Source: Paenibacillaceae bacterium
GTDB taxonomy: Bacteria > Bacillota > Bacilli > Paenibacillales > CANHGK01
DNA length: 64,000 nt
Direction: 5' to 3'
NCBI GenBank assembly: GCA_947460235.1
Contig: CANHGK010000011.1
Coordinates: 1 to 64,000 of the forward strand
Shown here: positions 10,007-19,091 of the stretch, piece after piece
Layout: each line of letters begins with the position of its first letter
Position numbering within the stretch: the first letter of the stretch is position 1
Notes under the pieces: generated by a model
Told to the model about the DNA's origin: nothing
Database searches by the model: none
Seen by the model: only the letters and a program-made list of their open reading frames with translations
Position numbers and translations under genes: made by a program

Positions 10007-10484
10007 AGCGGCACAAGTATTAATAAAAAGAATTGATGGTTCAGTGAATGTTCCATTACCAACACGGATGTCAACCGGGGCAAGTGGTTATGATCTTCAC
10101 GCTGCAGTATTAGAACCTATAATTTTGGAACCCGGTCAACGAAAGTTGATTCCAACGGGATTTGCATTAGCGATGCCGGATGGACTTGAGGCGCAAATTA
10201 GACCGCGTAGTGGTCTTGCAGTAAAACATGGAATTACATGCTTGAATACACCTGGGACCATCGACGCTGACTACAGAGGCGAAGTGAAGGTACTGTTAAT
10301 TAACTTAGGGAATGAACCATTTACAGTCAAATGCGGCGAGAGAATTGCTCAAATGGTCTTCCAAGTCGTTCCAAATATTGATTTAATAGAAACAAATTCA
10401 CTCGATGATACAGAAAGGGGCGCCGGAGGTTTTGGACATACTGGTGTTACTTCGATTGCCATAGAACAAGTTGGTCACTCATGA
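9999..10484 (+). CDS. dut: dUTP diphosphatase
   Basis: Trimeric dUTPase hydrolyses dUTP to dUMP and pyrophosphate, keeping uracil out of DNA and feeding dTMP synthesis. All five motifs are present: GASGYDLHA (1), RPRSGLAV (2), GTIDADYRGEVKVLL (3), GERIAQMVF (4) and ERGAGGFGHTG (5). Length 161 is slightly above the ~145-150 norm because of a short tail after motif 5. It overlaps the protease gene upstream by 8 bases and the membrane protein gene downstream by 4 bases. Confidence 0.96.
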   Translation: MSKAAQVLIKRIDGSVNVPLPTRMSTGASGYDLHAAVLEPIILEPGQRKLIPTGFALAMPDGLEAQIRPRSGLAVKHGITCLNTPGTIDADYRGEVKVLLINLGNEPFTVKCGERIAQMVFQVVPNIDLIETNSLDDTERGAGGFGHTGVTSIAIEQVGHS

Positions 10485-11200
10485 ATGAACGAGAACCGAA
10501 CATAAATTTGCGTTCTAATCGGATTTGGGAAATTGATTTACTGAGAGGAATCGCTATTGTTCTCATGGTGTTGTTTCATATCATGTTTGATTTACACGAA
10601 TTCAGTGGATATTTAATTTCATATCATGATGGATGGATTTATTGGGTAGGTAAAATTGCAGTAATATTGTTTATGCTCGTCTCAGGAATTAGTCATTGTT
10701 TTACACGCAGTGATTTGAAGCGCGGATTTGTTTTGCTTAGTTATGCGTTATTGGTAACCGTTTGTTCTTTTTTGTTTGATGTTAACATGCTAATTGTATT
10801 TGGCATCTTACATTTTTTTGCGTTCTGTATTTTGACAACTCCGCTTTGGAGACGCATTTCAACAATGAGCTTATCAATTTTAATTTTAATCGCATGGTCA
10901 AGTATGTATTGGATACATCTAATCCCTGTTTCAACGAATTGGTTTGCATGGGCTGGCTTTTATACTGATTCATTTACTTCTGGTGATTATTACCCAGTAC
11001 TACCTTGGATCGGTTGGTATTGGTTGGGTATGGTGATAGGTAGACATTTTTATCGCAAAAAACAAAGTTTAATTCCAATGAAACTTATTTTTCTTAGTCG
11101 TGAGAACGTATTACAGTGGATTGGAAAACATTCGATTTGGATCTATTTAATTCATCAACCCATAATAGTCGGTGTTTTAACACTCTTGAATTCAAAATAA
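10481..11200 (+). CDS. DUF1624 / HGSNAT-like membrane protein
   Basis: The protein has 239 residues and about seven hydrophobic segments. The N-terminal signature RIWEIDLLRGIAIVLMVLFH matches the DUF1624 family, related to the catalytic domain of heparan-alpha-glucosaminide N-acetyltransferase. The conserved Asp (EIDLLRG), His (LFHIMFDLH) and the HQP motif near the C terminus (YLIHQPIIV) are visible. Such proteins are thought to be acyltransferases acting at the membrane; substrate and role here are unknown. It starts inside the dut stop (ATGA), so it is translated with dut. Confidence 0.75.
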   Translation: MNEREPNINLRSNRIWEIDLLRGIAIVLMVLFHIMFDLHEFSGYLISYHDGWIYWVGKIAVILFMLVSGISHCFTRSDLKRGFVLLSYALLVTVCSFLFDVNMLIVFGILHFFAFCILTTPLWRRISTMSLSILILIAWSSMYWIHLIPVSTNWFAWAGFYTDSFTSGDYYPVLPWIGWYWLGMVIGRHFYRKKQSLIPMKLIFLSRENVLQWIGKHSIWIYLIHQPIIVGVLTLLNSK

Positions 11201-11225
11201 ACTAAATCATTGGATTTTACGCTAT

Positions 11226-11263
11226 AAAAACTAACAAAATTAGTTATTTTGTTAGTTTTTTAT
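11226..11263 (+). terminator. Intrinsic terminator closing the mlpA-dut operon
   Basis: A 15-bp perfect stem, AAAAACTAACAAAAT (11226-11240) with ATTTTGTTAGTTTTT (11246-11260), has loop TAGTT and ends in T residues. Confidence 0.9.
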
Positions 11264-11337
11264 ATTTTAAATTGTTAAAAATAAACGCTATATGTCTTGT
11301 GCAATTATTCCGATAATTCTTAAAGGTGGTGATTTAC

Positions 11338-13266
11338 ATGGAAATTATTCGTGAAGGTTCAAATGCGCAAGAAGTGTTACAGATGGTGCTTTTAGAACAA
11401 GGTTGGTCGAAAGATCAAGTCGAAGTTACCATAATTCAAGAAGAAAAAGGCTCTTGGTTTCGTAAATCAAAACTTAAATTGAAAATTGTATATATTAAAA
11501 AGGATGACTCAACGAGACAACAGGTAGATCCAGAATGGTCGAATTCGGAGTGTAAAGATTGGATTTTCTTTATGAATCATCGATTGTATGTACTTCCAAC
11601 GTTCGATGTAAATTCTATTATCATTCACCCTACATCTTCAAGTCGATTGATGGTTGGTAATCGACCGGTGATCATCCCTGAATTATGGATCGAAGATCGA
11701 ACGGTATTTCGGTGGGAAAAACCAGCTTTGGAAGATCAACTCGATATCATTATTTCTCCGGATCAAATGATTGCAAAAATTCAATTTAAACAAGGAATGG
11801 GATTTGAATTATTTCCATATGCAAAATTCATTAAAAATGAGTTGCATGTTTTTTTTGAAGAGCGTTTTTTGTTTGATGAATCTTGGACTGTTGAAGAATT
11901 CAAAAGAATTTTAATAAAAAATGGGATCAAAAGCATTGTTGAAGAAACAAAAATCAAACAATTTATTGAGAATTCTACAGATTGGAATACCAACTGCGTG
12001 GTTGCGCTTGGAAGCCCAATGATACCTGGGATTTCAACGTCATTTGAATTAATTTCAAAACCAGAAATAATACCTAAAGTTTCAAATACAGAATCAACAC
12101 AAACAATCAATTATTACGGATTCTCTTCGATTCATACGGTGAAAGTTGGACAACCATTGTTGAAATTGATAACGAGAACATTAGGTGTTAGCGGTATTGA
12201 TGTATTTGGGCAAGAAATTCCAGCAACGGACGGCATTGAATATGAAGTTATTTTAGGTGAAAGTGTAAAATTATTGGACGACAAAGAGACTGTTGTATCG
12301 TGTCTCGATGGAATATTGAATGTTTCATTTCCGAATGTCTCTGTTTCGCCGATGTATGTAGTGAATGGCGATGTCGATCTTAAATCTGGCAGTATTCAGT
12401 TTAAGGGTAGTGTGATGGTGAACGGGAATGTCCGTGAAAATATGAAGATAGAAGCGACCGATCATGTAATCATCACAGGTACAGTTTCTGAAGCAACAAT
12501 AATTGCTGGATTGAATATTGAATTGCGCGGGAATGTTGTGATGAGTAAAGTGATTGCCGGGTATCCACATTACGGTAGATTATTTCATTTGTATTGGGCA
12601 AGACAAATGATCGAGCAATTAATTCAATTGATTTCCGAACGTGGAATTCATCACAATAAAACCGTAATTGAACATAGACATCTATTTGTGAAGCGTTGGT
12701 CTTTGGAAATTCAATCGGATGACTTCAAATCATTTAAGTCTCCTTGGATTGAACGAACGTTGCGGTGGATGAACGTTGCTCAGCAAGCGTGTTTAGGACA
12801 AATAAGTGGGAATACGACGGAAGAGTGGTTAATTGATGAAGGTATAGCCATTGAAGATTTGTTAGTATCGGAAAAAGATATGTTAACAAATATTAACGTA
12901 TATAATTCTCATTTGTCTTCATTATATTCTTCTGGTTCTGTTGAATTTAAAGGAAAAGGTGCATATTTATCGACGATCGTTGCCGGACACGAAATTATTA
13001 ACACAGAAGGTGATGGATTTATACGCGGTGGTAATTTGATTGCTGGTCAAGGTATTAAAGCGAAAGTTGTTGGAAGTCCAGCGGGTGTACATACAAATTG
13101 TATTGTATTGTCGAAATATGGAACATTGGATTTTGAACAAATTAATCCCGGTTTAAATACAACGCTAGGCACACATCGCAAATCTTTTACAGATAAATTA
13201 ATGTTTTGTCGAATCGCATATCAAGTCTCTTCGAATCAAATTGAATTAAAACCGTTAAAAAAATAA
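11338..13266 (+). CDS. FapA-like DUF342 protein with Jag_N-type head, copy 1
   Basis: The protein has 642 residues. The first ~50 (IIREGSNAQEVLQMVLLEQG, then EEKGSWFRKSKLKLKI) resemble the Jag_N domain of the RNA-binding protein KhpB/Jag. A ~170-residue middle region follows. The DUF342/FapA part starts near residue 221 (ALGSPMIPG), runs through the beta-helical core NGDVDLKSGSIQFKGSV (from ~343), and after a helical insert returns at ~520 with NVYNSHLSSLYSSGSVEFKG. FapA proteins have been linked to flagellar assembly and surface polymers, with no proven activity. ATG 11338 is chosen over the in-frame GTGs at 11326 and 11329 because AAAGGTGGTG is the ribosome site. The next gene is a paralogue. 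Confidence 0.8.
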   Translation: MEIIREGSNAQEVLQMVLLEQGWSKDQVEVTIIQEEKGSWFRKSKLKLKIVYIKKDDSTRQQVDPEWSNSECKDWIFFMNHRLYVLPTFDVNSIIIHPTSSSRLMVGNRPVIIPELWIEDRTVFRWEKPALEDQLDIIISPDQMIAKIQFKQGMGFELFPYAKFIKNELHVFFEERFLFDESWTVEEFKRILIKNGIKSIVEETKIKQFIENSTDWNTNCVVALGSPMIPGISTSFELISKPEIIPKVSNTESTQTINYYGFSSIHTVKVGQPLLKLITRTLGVSGIDVFGQEIPATDGIEYEVILGESVKLLDDKETVVSCLDGILNVSFPNVSVSPMYVVNGDVDLKSGSIQFKGSVMVNGNVRENMKIEATDHVIITGTVSEATIIAGLNIELRGNVVMSKVIAGYPHYGRLFHLYWARQMIEQLIQLISERGIHHNKTVIEHRHLFVKRWSLEIQSDDFKSFKSPWIERTLRWMNVAQQACLGQISGNTTEEWLIDEGIAIEDLLVSEKDMLTNINVYNSHLSSLYSSGSVEFKGKGAYLSTIVAGHEIINTEGDGFIRGGNLIAGQGIKAKVVGSPAGVHTNCIVLSKYGTLDFEQINPGLNTTLGTHRKSFTDKLMFCRIAYQVSSNQIELKPLKK

Positions 13267-13274
13267 TTTTCGAC

Positions 13275-13319
13275 AAAATCCCCCAACTTATTACAATAAA
13301 AGTGGTGGGGGTTTTATTG
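13275..13319 (+). terminator. Intrinsic terminator between the two FapA-like genes
   Basis: AAAATCCCCC (13275-13284) can pair with GGGGGTTTT after a loop of about 20 bases, followed by T-rich sequence. The stem is imperfect near the loop, but GC content and T tail are good. Confidence 0.7.
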
Positions 13320-13346
13320 TTTTGTATTCCTTTTGAATTATACGAA

Positions 13347-13355
13347 TGCTATAAT
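13347..13355 (+). promoter_or_regulatory. Extended -10 promoter of FapA-like copy 2
   Basis: TGCTATAAT is a perfect -10 hexamer with the extended TGn element. No good -35 is seen at 16-18 bases (TTCCTT is the best), which extended -10 promoters tolerate. It starts a leader of about 50 bases. Confidence 0.5.
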
Positions 13356-13410
13356 AAATGTATAAATTTTCTGAATTGTACATGCCTTAACATTTCTGGA
13401 GGTGAGTCCG

Positions 13411-15330
13411 ATGGATCTGATACGTGAAGGAAACACAATGGAAGAAGTTGTACAACTTGTGCTATTAGAAAACGGTTGGACCACGGACGATGTAGATATT
13501 GTGACCATTTCAGAAGAAAAAGGTTCATGGTTTAAAAAGGCAAAGGTCGTAGTTAAATTTATTGAAAAGAAAAAAGAAGAAGAATCGAGTTCAAAAACAG
13601 TTTGGTCATGTGAAGAATGTTCGGAATGGATTTTTTTTATGAATCATAAACTTACGGTTTTGGCAGATTTTCCATATCAATCGATTCTGGTTCATCCGTC
13701 ACCGACCCGAAAAGTTTGGATTGGTAATCGTCCCATTCTAATGCCTGAAATGATGTTAAATGATGGAGCTACAATTCATGAAAAATTGCTAGATTTAGAA
13801 GAATTACTAGATATTCATATCAGTTCTGATTTATTACAAGCGACAGTTTGCTTCCGAAATGATACTGGATATCGCCCCAAACCATACGCTAAATTAATGC
13901 ACAATGTGTTGCATATTTATTTTGAAGAAATACGTATCCCAGTAGATACATGGGATGTCGATCGAATCTTAGGTTTGCTTTTACAAAAAAATATTTTAAT
14001 TGGACATCGACCTGATATGATCAAAAAATGGTTAAAAGATCCGTCTAAGTGGTCTGAAGGTGTTGTTGCTGCAGAAGGCCGCCCTATGTTTCCAGGTAGA
14101 AATACGGAGTTCAAAATGGTTGTAGATTCTTCTAAAAATCAACGAATCGCCTCAACTGGAAGTAAAGAAACGGTTAAACATCATGGTTTTATTGATTTAA
14201 GAACGGTTCATGCAGGTCAAATGATCATGGAAGTATTACCAAGAACATTCGGGGTCGCAGGGACGAATTTAAAAGGTGAAAATATTCCCGCAGTTGATGG
14301 AATCGATGAAAAATTGGCACTTGGTAAAAATATTATTGCACCAGGAGATCAGCGCTATATTTTGGCTACGTGTGATGGTTTAGTTGAATATGTACATCCT
14401 GCAATTTCAGTTACACCATTGTATGTAATTAATGGGGATGTTGATCTCAAAACAGGAAGTATTAAATTTAATGGGTCGGTAATCGTCAAAGGTAACGTTC
14501 GCGAAGGGATGACGGTTGAGGCTGCTGAACACATCCAAGTGATGGGTATCGTTACCGAATCGACATTAATTGCTGGAAAATCGATCGAGGTTCGCGGTAA
14601 TGTTGTGATGAGTACGCTCACATCGGGAATTTCCCAGCAACCTGCAGTGAGAAGATGGTTGTGGATTCGACAAATGAATGATCAAATTATTCAAATCATT
14701 AACGATCGAACGAATCACACGAGTAAAGCGTCGATGGAACAACGCCAACATTTTTTGCTGAAATGGAAAGACGAAGGAAACGCAGAATGGTTTTTAAATC
14801 ATCCGTTTACTTGGGATGATCGGATTAATCGATGGGCACAATTTTGCTATAAAATGTGTAATGGTTATAGTGCTGGTGTTGCGAATGATGAGCAATTAAT
14901 TGAAGAAGGTTTGCAATTGGAATCTTTAATGTATGACCAAATTTATGAAAATTACAACATTAACGTTTACAATTCCCATATGTCCAATCTTTATTCATCT
15001 GGGAATGTCGCATTTGTAGGGAAGGGTTGTTATCTTTCTTTTGTGTGTGCACCACTCGAATTTATTGCAACAGAAGGAGAAGGATATATTCGCGGTGGAC
15101 ATATTTTTGCTGGTATTGGTATAAAGGCAAAAACAATTGGTTCTCCTGCGGGTGCCGCAACACATTGTGTGGTCAGTAATCGTACGGGGAATATTGATAT
15201 TGAACATTTGCATCCAGGTTTGCATGCATCGATTGGCCGGTCACGCAAAATATTTAATGATCAATTTTTACATTGTCGCGTTCATTTTCAATCGCATACA
15301 AAGCAGTTAGAACTTGTATCATCCGAGTGA
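13411..15330 (+). CDS. FapA-like DUF342 protein with Jag_N-type head, copy 2
   Basis: At 639 residues it is collinear with copy 1 along its whole length: head LIREGNTMEEVVQLVLLENG with EEKGSWFKKAKVVVKF; the shared ECSEWIFFMNHKL and GNRPI segments; FapA part from EGRPMFPGRNTEFKM; core NGDVDLKTGSIKFNGSV; and late segment NVYNSHMSNLYSSGNV. This points to tandem duplication followed by clear divergence. ATG 13411 is chosen because GGAGGTG overlaps the earlier GTG at 13402. Function is unknown. Its own terminator-promoter pair upstream suggests separate control from copy 1. Confidence 0.8.
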   Translation: MDLIREGNTMEEVVQLVLLENGWTTDDVDIVTISEEKGSWFKKAKVVVKFIEKKKEEESSSKTVWSCEECSEWIFFMNHKLTVLADFPYQSILVHPSPTRKVWIGNRPILMPEMMLNDGATIHEKLLDLEELLDIHISSDLLQATVCFRNDTGYRPKPYAKLMHNVLHIYFEEIRIPVDTWDVDRILGLLLQKNILIGHRPDMIKKWLKDPSKWSEGVVAAEGRPMFPGRNTEFKMVVDSSKNQRIASTGSKETVKHHGFIDLRTVHAGQMIMEVLPRTFGVAGTNLKGENIPAVDGIDEKLALGKNIIAPGDQRYILATCDGLVEYVHPAISVTPLYVINGDVDLKTGSIKFNGSVIVKGNVREGMTVEAAEHIQVMGIVTESTLIAGKSIEVRGNVVMSTLTSGISQQPAVRRWLWIRQMNDQIIQIINDRTNHTSKASMEQRQHFLLKWKDEGNAEWFLNHPFTWDDRINRWAQFCYKMCNGYSAGVANDEQLIEEGLQLESLMYDQIYENYNINVYNSHMSNLYSSGNVAFVGKGCYLSFVCAPLEFIATEGEGYIRGGHIFAGIGIKAKTIGSPAGAATHCVVSNRTGNIDIEHLHPGLHASIGRSRKIFNDQFLHCRVHFQSHTKQLELVSSE

Positions 15331-15341
15331 TATGGTATACT
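15314..15341 (+). promoter_or_regulatory. Sigma-A promoter for the VIT1-like gene
   Basis: TTGTAT (15314-15319), a 16-base spacer and TATACT (15336-15341), with TG of the extended -10 at 15333. It overlaps the last codons of the FapA-like gene. Confidence 0.6.
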
Positions 15342-15375
15342 CACTTCATAAAAAAGCACTCTTATGGAGGGAATT

Positions 15376-16083
15376 ATGTCGAATAACTTGAAACATGATC
15401 ATATTGAAGAACATTTTGAGGCGCCCGATTTTATCCGTGATGTCGTAATTGGCATGGCAGATGGATTGACGGTGCCTTTTGCATTGGCAGCGGGGTTGTC
15501 TGGGGCAGTTAGTGCGGTTGATACGATTGTGGTTGCTGGGATTGCTGAAATTGCAGCTGGGTCCATCGCAATGGGATTAGGTGGATATCTCGCTGCAAAA
15601 ACAGACAATGAACACTATGATTCTGAATTAAAACGAGAGTACAGAGAAATTGTTGAATTACCTCATTTTGAACGAAAAGAAGTTGAAGATGTACTTAAAC
15701 AATGGGGATTCGAAGAACAATCTTTGCAGCAAGCGGTTGATCATATTTGTTCTGATCCAGATCGCTGGGTTGATTTTATGATGAAATATGAGTTAGGTCT
15801 TGATAAGCCACATCCTTCAAGAGCACGTAATAGTTCATTAACAATTGGAATTTCATACATTGTAGGTGGGTTCATCCCATTACTTCCATATATGTTTATC
15901 GATCAAATTCACTCCGCACTACTTACTTCTGTCGGGGTAACGTTAGTTGCATTATTCGTTTTTGGTTGGGTTAAAGGGAAATTCACTGGTTCATCCTCGT
16001 TCAAAAGCGCTTGGCAAACCTTACTTGTCGGCGGATTGGCAGCTGGAATCGCCTTTGGAATTGCATCAATGATTAGTGGTTAA
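15376..16083 (+). CDS. VIT1/CCC1 family divalent metal transporter
   Basis: This 235-residue membrane protein starts with a polar stretch and then FIRDVVIGMADGLTVPFALAAGLSG, the signature of the CCC1/VIT1 family, whose members export or store Fe2+ and Mn2+. A second conserved transmembrane helix (IAEIAAGSIAMGLGGYLAAKTD) is followed by a cytoplasmic acidic helical domain (~75-150) and three C-terminal helices. ATG 15376 is used because GGAGGG lies 5 bases upstream; an in-frame ATG at 15364 precedes that site. It has its own promoter and terminator. Metal preference cannot be decided from sequence. Confidence 0.85.
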   Translation: MSNNLKHDHIEEHFEAPDFIRDVVIGMADGLTVPFALAAGLSGAVSAVDTIVVAGIAEIAAGSIAMGLGGYLAAKTDNEHYDSELKREYREIVELPHFERKEVEDVLKQWGFEEQSLQQAVDHICSDPDRWVDFMMKYELGLDKPHPSRARNSSLTIGISYIVGGFIPLLPYMFIDQIHSALLTSVGVTLVALFVFGWVKGKFTGSSSFKSAWQTLLVGGLAAGIAFGIASMISG

Positions 16084-16092
16084 AATAGGATT

Positions 16093-16131
16093 AAAAACTG
16101 TTCTGAAATTATTCCGGGAACAGTTTTTTTA
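16093..16131 (+). terminator. Intrinsic terminator after the VIT1-like gene
   Basis: AAAAACTGTTC (16093-16103) pairs with GAACAGTTTTT (16118-16128), with a 14-base loop and a continuing T run. Confidence 0.85.
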
Positions 16132-16142
16132 TTTTGTTTCAC

Positions 16143-16172
16143 TTGCATTGAATCCTAATTATTCGATATAAT
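16143..16172 (+). promoter_or_regulatory. Sigma-A promoter of the pheB-hom-thrCB-pheA-ilvE operon
   Basis: TTGCAT (16143-16148), 18-base spacer, TATAAT (16167-16172). Transcription would begin near 16179, which excludes the upstream ATG at 16171 as a pheB start. The leader is only ~40 bases, with no attenuator or riboswitch visible. Confidence 0.7.
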
Positions 16173-16218
16173 GTCCATTATAGATAGACAACTGCCCATT
16201 CGGGGAGGACGGTTGACA

Positions 16219-16665
16219 ATGGAACAATCCAAAATGGCTTACTATTGGGTACGTGAAGATATTTTACCGGAAGCATTGCAAAAAACGATGCAAGCAAAAC
16301 TAATGTTGCAAACTGGTCAAGTAAAAACGGTGCATGAGGCAGTTGAACTTGTCGGGCTAAGTAGAAGTGCATTTTATAAATATAAAGATGGTGTGTTGTT
16401 ACCTTCAGAATGGCGAAGGGAATGGATGGTGACGATTTCAATGTTACTCATTGATCAAGCAGGGATGTTATCTAAAGTTCTTTCTCTTGTAGCCGAAATC
16501 GGTGGGAATGTATTGACGATCAATCAAACGATTCCGCTCCAAGGGGTAGCAACTGTTTTGTTAACGGTGGACATGTCCAAGCAACAGCAAGCAATTGAAC
16601 AATTAAAACAACGACTTCAACAAGAAGATGGAATTCGTGACGTGCAGTTATTAGGACAAGGTTGA
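16219..16665 (+). CDS. pheB: PheB-like ACT domain regulatory protein
   Basis: Residues ~1-65 contain a helix-turn-helix-like stretch (TVHEAVELVGLSRSAFYKYKDGV), and residues ~75-148 form an ACT domain (SMLLIDQAGMLSKVLSLVAEIGGNVLTINQ). ACT domains bind amino acids. B. subtilis PheB has the same layout and length (~147) and is encoded next to pheA. Here it instead heads an operon in which hom comes next, 15 bases downstream. It likely senses an amino acid and tunes the pathway; whether it binds DNA or an enzyme is not shown. ATG 16219 gives 148 residues; TTG 16213 is an alternative. Confidence 0.85.
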   Translation: MEQSKMAYYWVREDILPEALQKTMQAKLMLQTGQVKTVHEAVELVGLSRSAFYKYKDGVLLPSEWRREWMVTISMLLIDQAGMLSKVLSLVAEIGGNVLTINQTIPLQGVATVLLTVDMSKQQQAIEQLKQRLQQEDGIRDVQLLGQG

Positions 16666-16680
16666 TTCATAGGAGGTTAT

Positions 16681-17970
16681 ATGGTGAAAGCGATTCAGAT
16701 TGGGTTGTTAGGGTTTGGAACAGTAGGTACGGGAGTCGTTAGAATAATTCAAGGTCATCAAGACCATTTGCACCGTCAATCAGGTTCTTCAATTGCTATT
16801 AAATCTATTCTCGTAAAAAATTTAGAAAAGTCACGTGCGGTTGATGTTGGTAATGCTCAATTGACGTTGGACCCATGGTCAATTATTAATGACCCTGAAA
16901 TCAACGTCATTGTTGAAGTGACTGGTGGAGTGAACCCTACAAAAGAATGGATACTTGCTGCAATAAAGAACGGAAAACATGTCGTTACAGCAAATAAGGA
17001 TTTAATGGCAATGCACGGGAATGAATTGCTAGCTGAAGCGGCTCGGAATAAATGTGATATTTACTATGAAGCGAGTGTTGGTGGTGGTATTCCAATTATT
17101 CGTGCATTGATGGATAGTTTCACAAGTGATAAAATAACCAAAATTATGGGTATTGTTAATGGTACAACGAATTATATGCTCACCAAAATGGCTCAAGAAG
17201 GTGCTAGTTATAAAGATGTATTGGCCGAAGCTCAAGCACTTGGGTATGCAGAATCAGATCCAACCGCAGATGTGGACGGTTTGGATGCGGCTCGTAAAAT
17301 GACGATTCTCGCTCGCCTTGGTTTTTTGACAGATGTGGCGCTTGAAGATGTCCGTTCGAAAGGCATTCGTGATGTAACTCAAGAAGAAATGAAGTATGCT
17401 TCCAAATTAGGCTATACGATCAAGTTGGTCGGTATCGCGGAACGTCAAGGCGATAAAATCAATGTCAGCGTTCAACCGACGATGATGAAAAACAGCCATC
17501 CCCTATCTAGTGTAAATGGTGTATTTAATGCAGTTTACGTGTACGGGGAAGCGGTCGGCGAAACGATGTTCTATGGTCCAGGTGCAGGAGAATTACCAAC
17601 GGCGACATCTGTTGTTTCTGACCTTGTTCAAGTTGTTAAAAACTTAAAACTTGGCGTAAATGGACTAACAAGCGATTCACATTATAAAGAAAAAAAGGTA
17701 TTATCGGAAGCGGAGCAATTTAGCAAAACGTTTATCGTATTGCGTGTACATGACCGTGCTGGTGTTCTTGCCCAAATCACGAATTTACTTGCCGGGCATG
17801 AAGTGAGTTTAGAATCAATCATTCAATCTCCGTTGCAAGGCGAACAAGGATCAGAACTTTGTATGATTACACATCGTTCTAGCAAAGCGTCATTGGACGG
17901 GGTATTATCTAAATTAAACGAGATGGAAGTTGTTCGTTCAATTGACAGTGTATACCGAGTCGAAGGATAA
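16681..17970 (+). CDS. hom: Homoserine dehydrogenase
   Basis: It reduces aspartate semialdehyde to homoserine, the branch point for threonine and methionine. The NAD(P)-binding motif GLLGFGTVGTGVV is at residues 8-20. The catalytic domain carries NGKHVVTANKDL, IMGIVNGTTNYML and YAESDPTADVDGLDAARK. The C-terminal ~75 residues are an ACT domain (LRVHDRAGVLAQITNLLAGHE), the usual site of threonine feedback. Total 429 residues is standard for Bacilli. ATG 16681 follows AGGAGGT closely. Confidence 0.97.
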   Translation: MVKAIQIGLLGFGTVGTGVVRIIQGHQDHLHRQSGSSIAIKSILVKNLEKSRAVDVGNAQLTLDPWSIINDPEINVIVEVTGGVNPTKEWILAAIKNGKHVVTANKDLMAMHGNELLAEAARNKCDIYYEASVGGGIPIIRALMDSFTSDKITKIMGIVNGTTNYMLTKMAQEGASYKDVLAEAQALGYAESDPTADVDGLDAARKMTILARLGFLTDVALEDVRSKGIRDVTQEEMKYASKLGYTIKLVGIAERQGDKINVSVQPTMMKNSHPLSSVNGVFNAVYVYGEAVGETMFYGPGAGELPTATSVVSDLVQVVKNLKLGVNGLTSDSHYKEKKVLSEAEQFSKTFIVLRVHDRAGVLAQITNLLAGHEVSLESIIQSPLQGEQGSELCMITHRSSKASLDGVLSKLNEMEVVRSIDSVYRVEG

Positions 17971-18010
17971 TCAATTATAACTATTTAATTACAGAGGGGT
18001 TACTGCGATC

Positions 18011-19090
18011 ATGCGTTATATGGGTTTATTAGAGAAATATAAATCATTTTTGCCAATTAACGAGAACACACCAATGATTACGTTACACGAAGGAAATACA
18101 CCGCTAATTCGTGCAGAGAAATTATCTGAATGCCTTGGTTTGGATATTTATTTAAAGTATGAAGGCTTGAATCCAACGGGTTCATTCAAAGATCGCGGTA
18201 TGGTTATGGCTGTAGCAAAAGCGAAAGAAGATGGAAGCAACACGATTATGTGTGCCTCTACAGGGAATACGTCTGCGGCTGCTGCAGCTTATGCAGCTCG
18301 CGCGGGGTTACATTGTATCGTAATTATTCCAAATAACAATATTGCTTTAGGTAAATTGGCTCAAGCGATTATTTATGGTGCAGATGTCATTGCAATCGAA
18401 GGTAATTTTGACCGGGCATTAGAGATCGTTCGTGAAATTACTGCAAATCAGCCCATTACGCTTGTGAATTCTGTAAATCCATATCGAATTGAAGGACAAA
18501 AAACAGCTTCTTTTGAAGTTATTGAGCAACTTGGTGATGCACCGGACTTCTTAGCAATTCCCGTTGGTAATGCTGGAAACATTACTGCATACTGGAAAGG
18601 TTTTAATGAAGCGTATGCGGCAGGACTTTCTACGCACAAGCCGAAAATGATCGGTTTTGAAGCAGAAGGTGCAATGGCGATTGTAAAAGGTGAACCAATT
18701 GCAAACCCTGAGACAATTGCTACTGCGATTCGCATTGGTAACCCTGCAAGCTGGAAATCTGCAGTAGAAGCACAAGAGCAATCGGGTGGTCAAATTAACT
18801 ACGTTACGGACGATCAAATTTTGGATGCATATCGTCTCCTCGCAGGTACAGAAGGTGTGTTCTGTGAACCGGCATCTGCTGCATCTGTTGCTGGTGTTAT
18901 CAAATTGCATGCAGAAGGATATTTCAAGGGCGGCGAGAAAATCGTATGTGTGTTGACTGGTAACGGCTTAAAAGATCCTACAACAGCAATGAAATCTCTT
19001 AATGTTGAGCCAATGGTTGTTAAGGATACGGAACAAGCGGTGATGGATGCAATTCAGCTATTGAAAGCGAAACGGGAATCAGGTGAATAA
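18011..19090 (+). CDS. thrC: Threonine synthase
   Basis: This PLP enzyme converts O-phosphohomoserine to threonine. The PLP lysine lies in [16 protein letters not shown] (residues ~52-67), followed by the [19 protein letters not shown] segment and a glycine-rich phosphate loop PVGNAGN (~182). Length 359 matches the short Gram-positive form (~350). The start [15 protein letters not shown] is typical. It sits 40 bases after hom and overlaps the thrB ribosome site. Confidence 0.96.
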   Translation: MRYMGLLEKYKSFLPINENTPMITLHEGNTPLIRAEKLSECLGLDIYLKYEGLNPTGSFKDRGMVMAVAKAKEDGSNTIMCASTGNTSAAAAAYAARAGLHCIVIIPNNNIALGKLAQAIIYGADVIAIEGNFDRALEIVREITANQPITLVNSVNPYRIEGQKTASFEVIEQLGDAPDFLAIPVGNAGNITAYWKGFNEAYAAGLSTHKPKMIGFEAEGAMAIVKGEPIANPETIATAIRIGNPASWKSAVEAQEQSGGQINYVTDDQILDAYRLLAGTEGVFCEPASAASVAGVIKLHAEGYFKGGEKIVCVLTGNGLKDPTTAMKSLNVEPMVVKDTEQAVMDAIQLLKAKRESGE

Positions 19091-19091
19091 C

